From JAGZHZ01 sp963929865 (lineage in GTDB: Bacteria > Bacillota > Clostridia > Lachnospirales > Lachnospiraceae): a stretch of 63,178 bases of DNA. The notes below the pieces were generated by a model that worked only from the letters and a program-made list of their open reading frames with translations, ran no database searches and was not told where the DNA came from. A program made the translations under genes and the position numbers. The stretch covers positions 1 through 63,178 of the forward strand of contig CAWVKK010000031.1 in the NCBI GenBank assembly GCA_963929865.1, in the 5' to 3' direction. Position 1 is the first letter of the stretch. The number at the start of each line of letters is the position of its first letter. Positions 7,601 to 16,161 of the stretch are shown in pieces.

Positions 7601-10600
7601 ATGAGCAGCGTAAGAAGAGTGTATGTTGAAAAGAAACCGGATTTTGCAGTAGCCGCGAAGGATTTGTGCCATGAAATCCGCAGTTATTTAGGATTGAACG
7701 GCGTGACGAAGGTCAGAGAACTGATTCGCTACGACGTGGAAAATATCTCCGACGAGGTTTTTGAAAAGGCATGTAAAACCGTTTTTTCCGAGCCGCCAGT
7801 AGATATTTTGTACCAGGAAACATTTGAGATGGAGGAAGGTTCCAGGACATTCTCCGTAGAATTTCTGCCGGGACAGTTTGATCAGAGAGCGGATTCCGCT
7901 GTGCAGTGCATTCAGTTTTTAAAAGAAGACGAAAAGCCGGTCATCCGTTCTGCGACGACGTATGTGATAGAAGGAACGATTTCCGACGAAGAATTTGAAG
8001 CAATCAAAAAGCACTGCATCAATCCGGTTGATTCGAGAGAAACCGATATGGTAAAACCGGAAACTCTGATCGTAAAGTTTGAGGAACCTGCTGATGTAAA
8101 AACGTTTGACGGATTTATTGAGATGGAAGAAAAAGAGCTGGAAGAGCTGTATATCTCTTTGAATCTTGCGATGACATTGAAGGATTTCTTACATATTCAG
8201 AATTATTTTAAGAGAGAAGAAAAACGCGATCCGTCCATGACAGAAATCCGTGTGCTGGATACGTACTGGTCGGATCACTGCCGTCACACAACGTTTTCTA
8301 CGGAGCTGAAAGAAATCACGTTTGAGGACGGAGACTATAAAAAACCGATTGTAGAGACGTATGAACAGTATTTAAAAGACAGAGAAGAATTGTTTCACGG
8401 AAGAGACGATAAGTTTGTCTGCCTGATGGACCTTGCGCTGATTGCGATGCGCAGACTAAAAAAAGAAGGAAAACTGCAAGACCAGGAAGAATCGGATGAG
8501 ATCAATGCATGCAGTATTGTCGTGCCGGTTGAGATAGACGGAAAAACAGAGGAATGGCTGATCAATTTTAAAAATGAGACACACAACCACCCTACTGAGA
8601 TTGAGCCGTTTGGAGGCGCGGCAACGTGTCTTGGAGGAGCAATCCGGGATCCGCTCTCAGGACGGACGTATGTCTATCAGGCAATGCGCGTGACGGGAGC
8701 AGCTGACCCGACTGCGCCGGTAAAAGATACCCTTAAGGGAAAGCTGCCGCAGAAAAATATTGTGCGCGGCGCTGCGCGCGGATACAGCTCGTATGGAAAT
8801 CAGATCGGTCTTGCCACGGGACATGTAAAAGAGATTTATCAACCGGATTATGTGGCAAAGAGAATGGAAATCGGGGCCGTGATGGGAGCTGCGCCGAGAA
8901 GCGCAGTTATCCGCGAAAACTCTGACCCTGGAGATATTATTGTGCTGCTCGGCGGAAGAACAGGCCGGGACGGATGCGGCGGCGCTACCGGATCCTCAAA
9001 AGTACACACGGAAGCGTCGATCGAGACGTGCGGCGCAGAGGTACAAAAAGGAAACGCGCCGACAGAAAGAAAAATTCAGCGCTTATTCCGCAGAGCGGAG
9101 GTCAGCCGTCTGATCAAAAAATGCAACGACTTTGGAGCCGGCGGGGTTTCCGTGGCGATTGGAGAGCTGGCGGACGGTCTTTTGATTGATCTTGACAAGG
9201 TGCCCAAGAAGTATGCGGGATTGGACGGAACAGAGATCGCGATCTCAGAATCGCAGGAGCGTATGGCGGTTGTCCTGGATCCTAAGAACGTGAAAGAGTT
9301 CCTCTCCTACGCGGCGGAAGAAAATCTTGAGGCTGTCGCGGTGGCGTCAGTGACGGCAGAGCCAAGACTTGTGATGACTTGGAGAGGAAAAGAGATTGTC
9401 AATATATCAAGAGCATTTTTAAATACAAACGGAGCGCATCAGGAGACAAATGTGACGGTGGAGATCCCTTCAAGGGAAAACCGGTATTTTGTCAGAGAAG
9501 AGGTGACGGACGTCAGAGAAAAATGGCTCGATACCTTAAAAGACTTAAACTGCTGCTCCCAGAAGGGTCTGGTGGAGATGTTCGACGGATCCATCGGAGC
9601 AGGATCTGTCTACATGCCTTTTGGAGGAAAATATCAGCTGACAGAGACACAGGCTATGGTGGCGAAACTGCCGGTACTCAAGGGCAAGACCGATACGGTT
9701 ACGATGATGAGCTACGGGTTTGACCCGTACTTATCGAGCTGGAGCCCGTACCACGGAGCTGTCTACGCTGTTTTGGAATCAGTGGCAAAAATTGTGGCGG
9801 CAGGCGGAGACTACCGGAAAATCCGCTTTACATTCCAGGAATATTTCCGCCGCATGACAGAAGATCCAAAGCGCTGGAGTCAGCCTTTTGCAGCCTTGCT
9901 GGGCGCATATTCCGCGCAGATAGGATTCGGACTGCCCTCGATCGGAGGAAAGGACAGTATGTCCGGCACGTTCAACGATATTGACGTTCCGCCTACTCTG
10001 GTATCCTTCGCCGTCGATGTGGCGAGCGACCGGACGGTCATCACGCCGGAGCTGAAAAAAGCCGGAAGCAAGCTGGTGCTTTTAAAAATAGAAGAGGATG
10101 AATATGACCTTCCGGTATACAGCCAGATTATGGATCAGTACGGAAAGTTCTTCGACGATATCAAGGCAGGAAATATTATCTCGGCATATGCCCTGGATGG
10201 AAAAGGACTTGCCGCGGCAGTCAGCAAGATGGCTTTCGGAAACAAGATGGGCGTCAAGATTGAACACAATGTAGACCCAAGAGATCTCTTTACAGCAGGA
10301 TTTGGAAATATTGTGGCGGAAGTTCCGGACGGAAAGGTAGGAAAACTGGCCATTACCTATACGGTAATCGGCGAAGTGACAGACAGAAGCGCTTTTGAAT
10401 ACTGCAGCACAGAAATTTCGATGGAGGAAGCTCTGAAAGCATGGAGCGGAACCTTGGAGAAGGTGTTCAAGACAAAAGTGACCGAAGAGAAAACTCCGGT
10501 GGAAACACCTGTCTATCATGCGGATTCCGTCTATATCTGCAAAAACAAAGTGGCAAAGCCAACCGTGTTTATCCCTGTTTTCCCGGGAACCAACTGCGAA

Positions 10601-11353
10601 TATGACAGCACAAAAGCATTTGAGCGCGCGGGGGCGCAGGTGGACGTAAAAGTGTTTAAAAATCTTACAGCCGGGGATATCAGAGAATCGGTTCAGATTT
10701 TTGAAAAGGCAATCAGCCAGGCGCAGATTATCATGTTCCCGGGCGGATTTTCAGCAGGCGATGAGCCGGACGGCTCCGCGAAGTTTTTTGCGACGGCATT
10801 CCAGAACGCAAAAATAAAAGAAGCCGTAATGAAGCTGTTAAATGAGAGAGACGGACTGGCTCTGGGAATCTGCAACGGATTCCAGGCGCTGATCAAATTG
10901 GGACTTGTTCCGTATGGAGAGATAAAAGGACAAAACGCAGACTCTCCGACCCTGACGTTCAACACGATCGGACGCCATATCTCTAAGATGGTCTATACAA
11001 AAGTGGTAACGGACAAATCGCCGTGGCTGCGGCAGGCAGCGCCGGGCGGCGTCTATACGAATCCGGCGTCGCACGGAGAGGGAAGATTCGTAGCGAGCAG
11101 GGAATGGATCGAGCGGCTGTTTGCAAACGGGCAGGTGGCAACTCAGTACTGCGACATCAACGGCGACGTTTCGATGGATGAAGAGTGGAACGTCAACGGA
11201 TCGTACGCGTCTATTGAAGGCATCACAAGCCCGGACGGACGGGTGCTTGGAAAGATGGCTCATTCAGAGAGACGCGGAGATCATGTGGCGATCAATATCT
11301 ATGGAGACCAGGATCTGAAAATTTTTGAGTCAGGCGTTGACTATTTTAAATAA
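7601..11353 (+). CDS. purL: Phosphoribosylformylglycinamidine synthase, single-chain
   Basis: Converts FGAR, glutamine and ATP to FGAM in de novo purine synthesis. At 1250 residues it is the long single-chain form that fuses synthetase and glutaminase, not the separate PurS-PurQ-PurL set of Bacillus. The ATP-binding synthetase region includes NFKNETHNHPTEIEPFGGAAT and the AIRDPLSG loop. The C-terminal class I glutaminase (about 985-1250) has the nucleophile cysteine in GICNGFQ and the catalytic histidine in NPASHGEGRF. GGAGGAG precedes the ATG. No other purine gene is adjacent, and the gene is flanked by its own promoter and a strong hairpin. Confidence 0.96.
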   Translation: MSSVRRVYVEKKPDFAVAAKDLCHEIRSYLGLNGVTKVRELIRYDVENISDEVFEKACKTVFSEPPVDILYQETFEMEEGSRTFSVEFLPGQFDQRADSAVQCIQFLKEDEKPVIRSATTYVIEGTISDEEFEAIKKHCINPVDSRETDMVKPETLIVKFEEPADVKTFDGFIEMEEKELEELYISLNLAMTLKDFLHIQNYFKREEKRDPSMTEIRVLDTYWSDHCRHTTFSTELKEITFEDGDYKKPIVETYEQYLKDREELFHGRDDKFVCLMDLALIAMRRLKKEGKLQDQEESDEINACSIVVPVEIDGKTEEWLINFKNETHNHPTEIEPFGGAATCLGGAIRDPLSGRTYVYQAMRVTGAADPTAPVKDTLKGKLPQKNIVRGAARGYSSYGNQIGLATGHVKEIYQPDYVAKRMEIGAVMGAAPRSAVIRENSDPGDIIVLLGGRTGRDGCGGATGSSKVHTEASIETCGAEVQKGNAPTERKIQRLFRRAEVSRLIKKCNDFGAGGVSVAIGELADGLLIDLDKVPKKYAGLDGTEIAISESQERMAVVLDPKNVKEFLSYAAEENLEAVAVASVTAEPRLVMTWRGKEIVNISRAFLNTNGAHQETNVTVEIPSRENRYFVREEVTDVREKWLDTLKDLNCCSQKGLVEMFDGSIGAGSVYMPFGGKYQLTETQAMVAKLPVLKGKTDTVTMMSYGFDPYLSSWSPYHGAVYAVLESVAKIVAAGGDYRKIRFTFQEYFRRMTEDPKRWSQPFAALLGAYSAQIGFGLPSIGGKDSMSGTFNDIDVPPTLVSFAVDVASDRTVITPELKKAGSKLVLLKIEEDEYDLPVYSQIMDQYGKFFDDIKAGNIISAYALDGKGLAAAVSKMAFGNKMGVKIEHNVDPRDLFTAGFGNIVAEVPDGKVGKLAITYTVIGEVTDRSAFEYCSTEISMEEALKAWSGTLEKVFKTKVTEEKTPVETPVYHADSVYICKNKVAKPTVFIPVFPGTNCEYDSTKAFERAGAQVDVKVFKNLTAGDIRESVQIFEKAISQAQIIMFPGGFSAGDEPDGSAKFFATAFQNAKIKEAVMKLLNERDGLALGICNGFQALIKLGLVPYGEIKGQNADSPTLTFNTIGRHISKMVYTKVVTDKSPWLRQAAPGGVYTNPASHGEGRFVASREWIERLFANGQVATQYCDINGDVSMDEEWNVNGSYASIEGITSPDGRVLGKMAHSERRGDHVAINIYGDQDLKIFESGVDYFK

Positions 11354-11373
11354 ACAAAAGAGGAACTTTTCGG

Positions 11374-11410
11374 ATAAGGTTCTGCGCGGGAATACGGCGC
11401 AGAACCTTAT
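11374..11410 (+). terminator. Perfect hairpin after purL without a T-tract
   Basis: ATAAGGTTCTGCGC (11374-11387) pairs perfectly over 14 bp with GCGCAGAACCTTAT (11397-11410) around a 9-nt loop. It is placed like a terminator, but CTGCTGCAG follows instead of a T-run, so it may instead stabilise the purL 3' end. Confidence 0.5.
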
Positions 11411-11559
11411 CTGCTGCAGAGAATGAAAAAATGGCAAAGCTGCGCCGAAAAATATATCAGATAAATTGTTCGAAAAGCCACACAACGTGTCAAAAAATAG
11501 AAAAATAAAAGAAAAAAACAGAGAAAAAGTCACGATTTGTTGACTTTTGCAAAAAAAGA

Positions 11560-11588
11560 TTGCGCTGTGAAAAAAATGAGTGTAAGAT
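11560..11588 (+). promoter_or_regulatory. Possible promoter of the structured RNA candidate
   Basis: TTGCGC (11560-11565) and TAAGAT (11583-11588) with a 17-bp spacer. Both boxes are imperfect. The predicted start near 11595 falls just ahead of the closing stem of the RNA candidate. Confidence 0.35.
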
Positions 11589-11594
11589 AAAAGA

Positions 11595-11745
11595 CGAGGG
11601 GAGAGACCTATGGAATCCCATTGCACCGTGTTTTCCATATTCTTGGACTATTTCGGTCAAATCTTTTTTCAGCCCGTGGCACAGACAGTTCTGAAAGACA
11701 CAGCGCAGACGGATGAGATTCCATAGCAGGTCCTGACGCCGTATT
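11595..11745 (+). ncRNA. Candidate structured RNA, possibly 6S-like
   Basis: A 495-bp gap between purL and the tRNAs has no ORF but contains a long-range closing stem. GACC (11605-11608) and TATGGAATC (11609-11617) pair with GATTCCATA (11717-11725) and GGTC (11729-11732), with only a small bulge. About 100 nt are enclosed, with further short pairings (TTTCAG with CTGAAA, GAC with GTC). A long imperfect rod closed by a terminal stem and about 150-190 nt long is what 6S RNA looks like, and 6S genes often lie near tRNAs. I see no decisive 6S sequence signature, so the class is an inference. Confidence 0.4.
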
Positions 11746-11785
11746 TTTCAGAAAAAAAGAAATTGATAAAATTGTAAAAAAATAC

Positions 11786-11814
11786 TTGACAATTAGATCA
11801 ATTCATCTTATAAT
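11786..11814 (+). promoter_or_regulatory. Consensus sigma-A promoter of the tRNA pair
   Basis: Perfect TTGACA (11786-11791) and perfect TATAAT (11809-11814) with a 17-bp spacer, 35 bp ahead of tRNA-Val. This is the strongest promoter in the window. Confidence 0.9.
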
Positions 11815-11848
11815 GATAGAGCAAGTTGAGAGAACAACTTGATGATAT

Positions 11849-11921
11849 GGGATCTTAGCTCAGCTGGGAGAGCATCTGCCTTACAAGCAGAGGGTCATAG
11901 GTTCGAGCCCTATAGGTCCCA
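11849..11921 (+). tRNA. tRNA-Val (anticodon TAC)
   Basis: A 73-nt cloverleaf. The acceptor pairs GGGATCT with AGGTCCC, with one G-T pair. The D-arm region is TAGCTCAGCTGGGAGAGC, the anticodon loop CTTACAA is closed by TCTGC/GCAGA, and the T-loop is GGTTCGAGCC. The discriminator is A and CCA is not encoded. Confidence 0.95.
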
Positions 11922-11934
11922 TAATTTTAGAAAT

Positions 11935-12008
11935 GGCGGAATAGCTCAGTTGGCTAGAGCACACGGTTCATACCCGTGGTGTCGAGAGTTCAAATCTCCC
12001 TTCCGCTA
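11935..12008 (+). tRNA. tRNA-Met (anticodon CAT), elongator type
   Basis: A 74-nt cloverleaf, 13 nt after tRNA-Val. The acceptor pairs GGCGGAA with TTCCGCT, with a G-T first pair, and the discriminator is A. The loop TTCATAC is closed by CACGG/CCGTG. The paired first position and overall similarity to the Bacillus elongator tRNA-Met argue against the initiator. A tRNA-Ile2 with a modified CAT anticodon is less likely but not excluded. CCA is not encoded. Confidence 0.93.
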
Positions 12009-12014
12009 CTGAAG

Positions 12015-12047
12015 AGATCTGTGGAGGCGTCCATAGATCTTTTTTTT
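12015..12047 (+). terminator. Terminator of the tRNA pair
   Basis: AGATCTGTGG (12015-12024) pairs with CCATAGATCT (12031-12040), 10 bp with one G-T pair, followed by TTTTTTT. Confidence 0.9.
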
Positions 12048-12098
12048 CGTCTTTCGCGCAGAGAACGGCAGAAGATTTATAAAAAGATCATAAAAAAT

Positions 12099-12145
12099 CT
12101 TAAGAAGTCTTAAGAAACTTAAAGAAAAATTTTGAATGTCTTAAA
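12099..12145 (+). promoter_or_regulatory. Direct repeats of CTTAAG upstream of the lipoprotein
   Basis: CTTAAG occurs at 12099-12104 and 12109-12114, CTTAAA at 12118-12123 and again at 12140-12145. Spacings of 10, 9 and 22 bp follow the helical repeat, as in tandem sites of OmpR/PhoB-type response regulators. A possible extended -10 (TGGTAGAAT, 12175-12183) lies downstream. Confidence 0.35.
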
Positions 12146-12239
12146 AGAAAGTAAAGCTTTACATCAAATATATATGGTAGAATGAAACGGAAAAAATGAA
12201 GAGATTGATACGATCTCGATTTGTGAGGAGGATAAATAA

Positions 12240-12425
12240 ATGAAAAGAAAAATATTTGGTATGATTGTTATTATGGCTTTAGCGGGAGCACTGGCAGCAG
12301 GATGCGGTAAGAAAGATGAAGAGACAGAGCCTCAGACAACTGCAGTGACGGAAGCAGAGGAGGAAACAGAAGAAGAGCCGGCGACGACGGAAGAGACAGA
12401 GGATGAAACCGCAGAAGAAGAATAA
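12240..12425 (+). CDS. Tiny acidic lipoprotein
   Basis: A 61-residue protein that is mostly signal and tail. It has a basic start (MKRK), a hydrophobic core and the lipobox LAAG with cysteine at residue 22. About 40 residues follow, almost entirely Glu, Thr and Ala. Lipidation by Lgt would leave a short, highly negative, probably disordered tail outside the membrane. No domain is recognisable and the function is unknown. GAGGAGGAT lies ahead of the ATG. It has its own upstream repeats and a terminator, so it is a separate transcription unit. Confidence 0.75.
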   Translation: MKRKIFGMIVIMALAGALAAGCGKKDEETEPQTTAVTEAEEETEEEPATTEETEDETAEEE

Positions 12426-12471
12426 GAGTATATAAAAAATATCAGAATAAGACAGTGACAAAGAAAACAGG

Positions 12472-12520
12472 AAAGGGCTGCTGAAGAGAGCAAAAACTCA
12501 AACTCAGCAGCTCTTTCTTT
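12472..12520 (+). terminator. Terminator after the small lipoprotein
   Basis: GCTGCTGA (12477-12484) pairs with TCAGCAGC (12504-12511), extended by AAAGG against TCTTT, followed by a T-rich tail. Confidence 0.75.
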
Positions 12521-12599
12521 ATAATATAGGAAATTGCGCCAGATTTTGTTATAATAACAATATCTGACCAATATCACACAAAAAACAGGAGGAGAGAAG

Positions 12600-13139
12600 A
12601 TGAGAGTGGGTTTTGGATATGATGTTCACCGGCTGACGCAGGGAAGAGATTTGATTTTGGGCGGTGTGAAAATTCCGTATGAGAAAGGACTTCTGGGACA
12701 CTCTGATGCGGATGTGCTGGTCCATGCAGTTATGGACGCGCTTCTTGGAGCAGCAGCTCTTGGAGATATCGGAAGACACTTTCCGGATACCGATCCGCAG
12801 TATTTAGGGGCATCGAGCATATGCCTGCTGAAAAAAGTAGGAAAATTGCTGGAGGAACACCAGTTTTTTATTGAAAACATCGACAGTACAATCATAGCGC
12901 AGAAACCGAAAATGGCAGCGCACATTCCCCGGATGGTTCAAAATGTGGCGGAAGCGCTGGGGCTGGAAGAAAGTAGAGTCAACATCAAAGCAACGACAGA
13001 AGAAGGTCTGGGATTTACCGGAACAGGGGAGGGAATTGCCGCACATGCCGTCTGCTCCTTGCAGTCTTTTCAGGATTTGATTGCGGACGATGCGATGAAT
13101 CCGGAAGGAAGATGCAAAAAGGGGTGCTGCTGCCCGTGA
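12600..13139 (+). CDS. ispF: 2-C-methyl-D-erythritol 2,4-cyclodiphosphate synthase
   Basis: Cyclises CDP-methylerythritol 2-phosphate in the MEP isoprenoid pathway. GYDVHRL holds the Asp and His zinc ligands, HSDADVLVHA and LGDIGRHFPDTD follow, and the CDP site lies around IKATTEEGLGFTGTGEGI. At 179 residues it is about 20 longer than usual because of a C-terminal tail ending in RCKKGCCCP, which overlaps the next gene. AGGAGGAG precedes the ATG. Confidence 0.95.
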   Translation: MRVGFGYDVHRLTQGRDLILGGVKIPYEKGLLGHSDADVLVHAVMDALLGAAALGDIGRHFPDTDPQYLGASSICLLKKVGKLLEEHQFFIENIDSTIIAQKPKMAAHIPRMVQNVAEALGLEESRVNIKATTEEGLGFTGTGEGIAAHAVCSLQSFQDLIADDAMNPEGRCKKGCCCP

Positions 13140-14206
13140 AGATAGAGCGGTTAAACACAGAGGAACACAAAAAGACAAGACCTTTGTATGAGGAAGTGTT
13201 TTCGGAGGACACGGCAGAGTTTGTCGACTATTATTACCAGAACAAAGCGGCGGAAAATGAAATCTTTGCGGCGGAAGAAAAAGATGTGATATGCGGGATG
13301 GCGCACATCAATCCGTACCAGCTCTGCGCAGACGGAAGAGAGGAGCGCGGCGCTTACCTTGTGGCGGTGGCGACGAAAAAAGAATTTCGCCACCGCAAGG
13401 TGATGACGTCTTTGCTGCGCCGGATTTTCCGGTTTTTATACAGAGAAAAATGCGCGTTTTTATATCTGATGCCTGCAGCGGAGGCGATTTATACACCTTT
13501 TGATTTCCGTTTTTTCTATTTTCAGAGACAGAGGGTTTTGCACAGAACGGGAACTTTGACGGGAACAGGGCTGAAGGTCAGAGAAGCAAAAGAGAGCGAT
13601 TTTGCGGTGCTGTGCGATACGCTGAATAAAATTCTGGAAAAACGGTACCGCCTTTTTGCCAGACGCACGCCGGCTTATCTCGCCGACCTTAGCCGGGAGC
13701 TAAAGGCAATGAAAGGGAAAATGATGGCAGTGTTTGACGGGATGGAATGCATCGGAGCGTTTCAGATCATTTTGGAGGACGAGCCGATGATCTTTGAACC
13801 TGTGTTTCAGGAAGGATATGAGGGACAGACTGAGGAAGCAATGGCAGAAGCTATAGAAAGAGAGCTTGGAACGGAATGCAGGCAGATTAAAATCGCAGCT
13901 CTGTCTGAAAAGACGCGCTCAGAAGAAGAGAAAGAAAAACCGTGGATGATGGGAAGAATCATCCATCTGGAACAATGGGCGTCAGCTCTTAAAAGCAAAA
14001 ACAAAAAGAAGGTGGCGGTGGAGATAAAAGACGGCTGGATTGCGGAAAATGAAGGGCGATATGAGATCACGATACTGCCTGATGGAGGAAAGATCAAAAA
14101 GACAGAAAAAAAGGAAAATCTGGTTTCGCTTTCGATCGCGGAGCTCCCTGAATTTTTCAAAGAGGAAAGTCCGTATGCACAGGCATTTTTAAACGAATGG
14201 GTGTAA
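13112..14206 (+). CDS. GNAT-family N-acetyltransferase, Eis-like
   Basis: A 364-residue protein with an N-terminal GNAT domain. The acetyl-CoA site is AVATKKEFRHRKVMTSLL, and LYLMPAAEAIY plus FDFRFFYFQ continue the fold. A second half of about 200 residues matches the double-domain architecture of Eis-type acetyltransferases, which often end in an SCP2-like domain. The substrate is unknown. The ATG at 13112 overlaps ispF by 28 bp and has GGAAGGA ahead, implying translational coupling; a GTG at 13136 is an alternative start. Confidence 0.8.
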   Translation: MQKGVLLPVKIERLNTEEHKKTRPLYEEVFSEDTAEFVDYYYQNKAAENEIFAAEEKDVICGMAHINPYQLCADGREERGAYLVAVATKKEFRHRKVMTSLLRRIFRFLYREKCAFLYLMPAAEAIYTPFDFRFFYFQRQRVLHRTGTLTGTGLKVREAKESDFAVLCDTLNKILEKRYRLFARRTPAYLADLSRELKAMKGKMMAVFDGMECIGAFQIILEDEPMIFEPVFQEGYEGQTEEAMAEAIERELGTECRQIKIAALSEKTRSEEEKEKPWMMGRIIHLEQWASALKSKNKKKVAVEIKDGWIAENEGRYEITILPDGGKIKKTEKKENLVSLSIAELPEFFKEESPYAQAFLNEWV

Positions 14207-14238
14207 GCCAGAGAAAAAAGAACAGGAAAGATGGGATA

Positions 14239-14267
14239 TTGACAAAACCACAATTTTTGCATAGACT
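14239..14267 (+). promoter_or_regulatory. Putative sigma-A promoter of cysS
   Basis: TTGACA (14239-14244) and TAGACT (14262-14267) with 17 bp between, 45 bp ahead of cysS. The leader is too short for a T-box. Confidence 0.7.
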
Positions 14268-14311
14268 AAGTTCAGTTATGCAGAAACTGTCAGCGGGAAA
14301 GGAAGAAAAAC

Positions 14312-15718
14312 ATGAAGTTATATAATACAATGACAAAGCAGAAAGAAGAATTTGTTCCGGTAGAGCCTGGAAAGGTCAAAATGTATGTGTGCGGACCGAC
14401 GGTCTACAACCTCATCCATATCGGAAACGCAAGACCGATGATTGTATTTGACACGGTAAGACGCTATATGGAACATAAAGGATATGAAGTCAATTACGTG
14501 TCGAATTTTACAGACGTCGACGATAAAATTATCGCGAAAGCTGCGGAAGAAGGAGTTTCCGCGCAGGAGATCTCCCAGAGATATATCGCAGAATGCAAAA
14601 AAGATATGGCGGATATGAATGTAAAGCCGGCCACGACGCATCCGCTTGCGACGCAGGAGATCGACGGAATGATTGAAATGATTTCCGATTTGATACAAAA
14701 AGGGTATGCGTATGACGTAAAAGGAACGGTTTATTTCCGAACCAGAAAGTTTGCGCAATACGGAAAGCTTTCTCATAAAAATTTAGATGATCTGCGTTCC
14801 GGCAGCCGTTCTTTGCTTGTGACAGGAGAAGATCAAAAAGAAGATCCGCTGGATTTTGTGCTGTGGAAACCGAAAAAAGAAGGGGAGCCGTATTGGAAGT
14901 CGCCCTGGAGCGACGGAAGACCGGGATGGCATATCGAGTGTTCGGTCATGGCAAAAAAATATCTGGGAGAAGAGATTGACATCCATGCAGGAGGGGAGGA
15001 TCTGATTTTTCCTCACCACGAAAACGAGATTGCGCAGAGCGAATGCTGCAATGGAAAACCGTTTGCGAAATACTGGCTCCACAATGGATTCTTAAATATC
15101 GACAACAAAAAAATGTCGAAATCGCTTGGAAATTTCTTTACTGTCCGCGAAATCGGAGAAAAATATGATCTCCAGGTTCTGCGGTTCTTCATGCTGAGCG
15201 CGCACTACAGAAGCCCTTTAAATTTCAGCGCGGAATTGATGGAGGCTTCCAAAAACGGACTGGAGAGAATCCGAAACGGCGTCGACAATTTAAAGCATAT
15301 GATAAATGCGGCAGAAGAAAAAGAGCTGACGCAGGAAGAAAAAGAAAACCTGAAAAAGGCACAGGAGCTGGCGGAAAAATTTGACGAGGCGATGGACGAC
15401 GATTTTAACACTGCAGACGCAGTAGCCGCGATTTTCGAGATCGTAAAGCTTGCCAACACGACGGCAAACGCTGGAAATGCAAAAGAGTACCTGCGCCAGT
15501 TAAAAGAAAAGATCGCGCAGCTGAGCGACATTCTGGGACTGATCACAGAGAAAGAAGAAGAAATGCTGGACAGCGATATCGAAAAGATGATCGAAGAACG
15601 GCAGGCAGCCAGAAAAGCAAAGGATTTTAAAAAAGCAGACGAGATCCGCAGCAAGCTTCTGGAGAAGGGAATCATCCTGGAGGATACGAGAGAAGGAGTA
15701 AAATGGAAAAGAGCGTAA
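14312..15718 (+). CDS. cysS: Cysteinyl-tRNA synthetase
   Basis: Charges tRNA-Cys. It is a class I enzyme of 468 residues, a normal length. The HIGH signature is in CGPTVYNLIHIGNA, whose first Cys is a zinc ligand. WHIECSVM and GGEDLIFPHHENE supply the other zinc ligands, and the KMSKS loop is KKMSKSLGN. GGAAAGGAAG lies ahead of the ATG. It heads a tight cysS-mrnC-rlmB operon, an order also found in Bacillus. Confidence 0.98.
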   Translation: MKLYNTMTKQKEEFVPVEPGKVKMYVCGPTVYNLIHIGNARPMIVFDTVRRYMEHKGYEVNYVSNFTDVDDKIIAKAAEEGVSAQEISQRYIAECKKDMADMNVKPATTHPLATQEIDGMIEMISDLIQKGYAYDVKGTVYFRTRKFAQYGKLSHKNLDDLRSGSRSLLVTGEDQKEDPLDFVLWKPKKEGEPYWKSPWSDGRPGWHIECSVMAKKYLGEEIDIHAGGEDLIFPHHENEIAQSECCNGKPFAKYWLHNGFLNIDNKKMSKSLGNFFTVREIGEKYDLQVLRFFMLSAHYRSPLNFSAELMEASKNGLERIRNGVDNLKHMINAAEEKELTQEEKENLKKAQELAEKFDEAMDDDFNTADAVAAIFEIVKLANTTANAGNAKEYLRQLKEKIAQLSDILGLITEKEEEMLDSDIEKMIEERQAARKAKDFKKADEIRSKLLEKGIILEDTREGVKWKRA

Positions 15719-16161
15719 ATCAGATTCCGGAGCTTTTGGCAGAACAGTTTCAGATGGAGAGACAGGAAATCAATCAGTATTCTCCGCTGACGCTCGCCTA
15801 TATCGGAGACGCCGTTTACGACCTGATGGTGCGCACTCTCATAGTAGAAAGAGGAAACTGCGCGGCGAACAAGCTCCACAAAAAGACGAGCGAGATTGTA
15901 AAGGCGCCGGCACAGGCAAAGATGATAGAAGGACTTTTGCCTGTGCTGACGGAAAAAGAGCAGGAAATGTACCGCAGAGGCAGAAATGCAAAATCATATA
16001 CGATGGCAAAACATGCGACGATGGCAGAATACCGAAAGGCGACAGGGCTGGAAGCTTTGATGGGATACCTGTATTTAAACGGAGAATTTGACAGAGCGGT
16101 AGAACTGCTTAAGACAGGATTCGATCTGGAAACGCGGAGAGGAAACGAAGATGAGATATGA
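15703..16161 (+). CDS. mrnC: Mini-ribonuclease III
   Basis: RNase III catalytic domain without a double-stranded RNA-binding domain. In Bacillus it matures the 3' and 5' ends of 23S rRNA. In its 152 residues the catalytic signature is YIGDAVYDLMVR, and RGRNAKSYTMAKHATMAEYRKATGLEALMGYLYL is the typical C-terminal half. It overlaps the end of cysS by 16 bp and the start of rlmB by 11 bp, so translation is probably coupled. Confidence 0.95.
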   Translation: MEKSVNQIPELLAEQFQMERQEINQYSPLTLAYIGDAVYDLMVRTLIVERGNCAANKLHKKTSEIVKAPAQAKMIEGLLPVLTEKEQEMYRRGRNAKSYTMAKHATMAEYRKATGLEALMGYLYLNGEFDRAVELLKTGFDLETRRGNEDEI

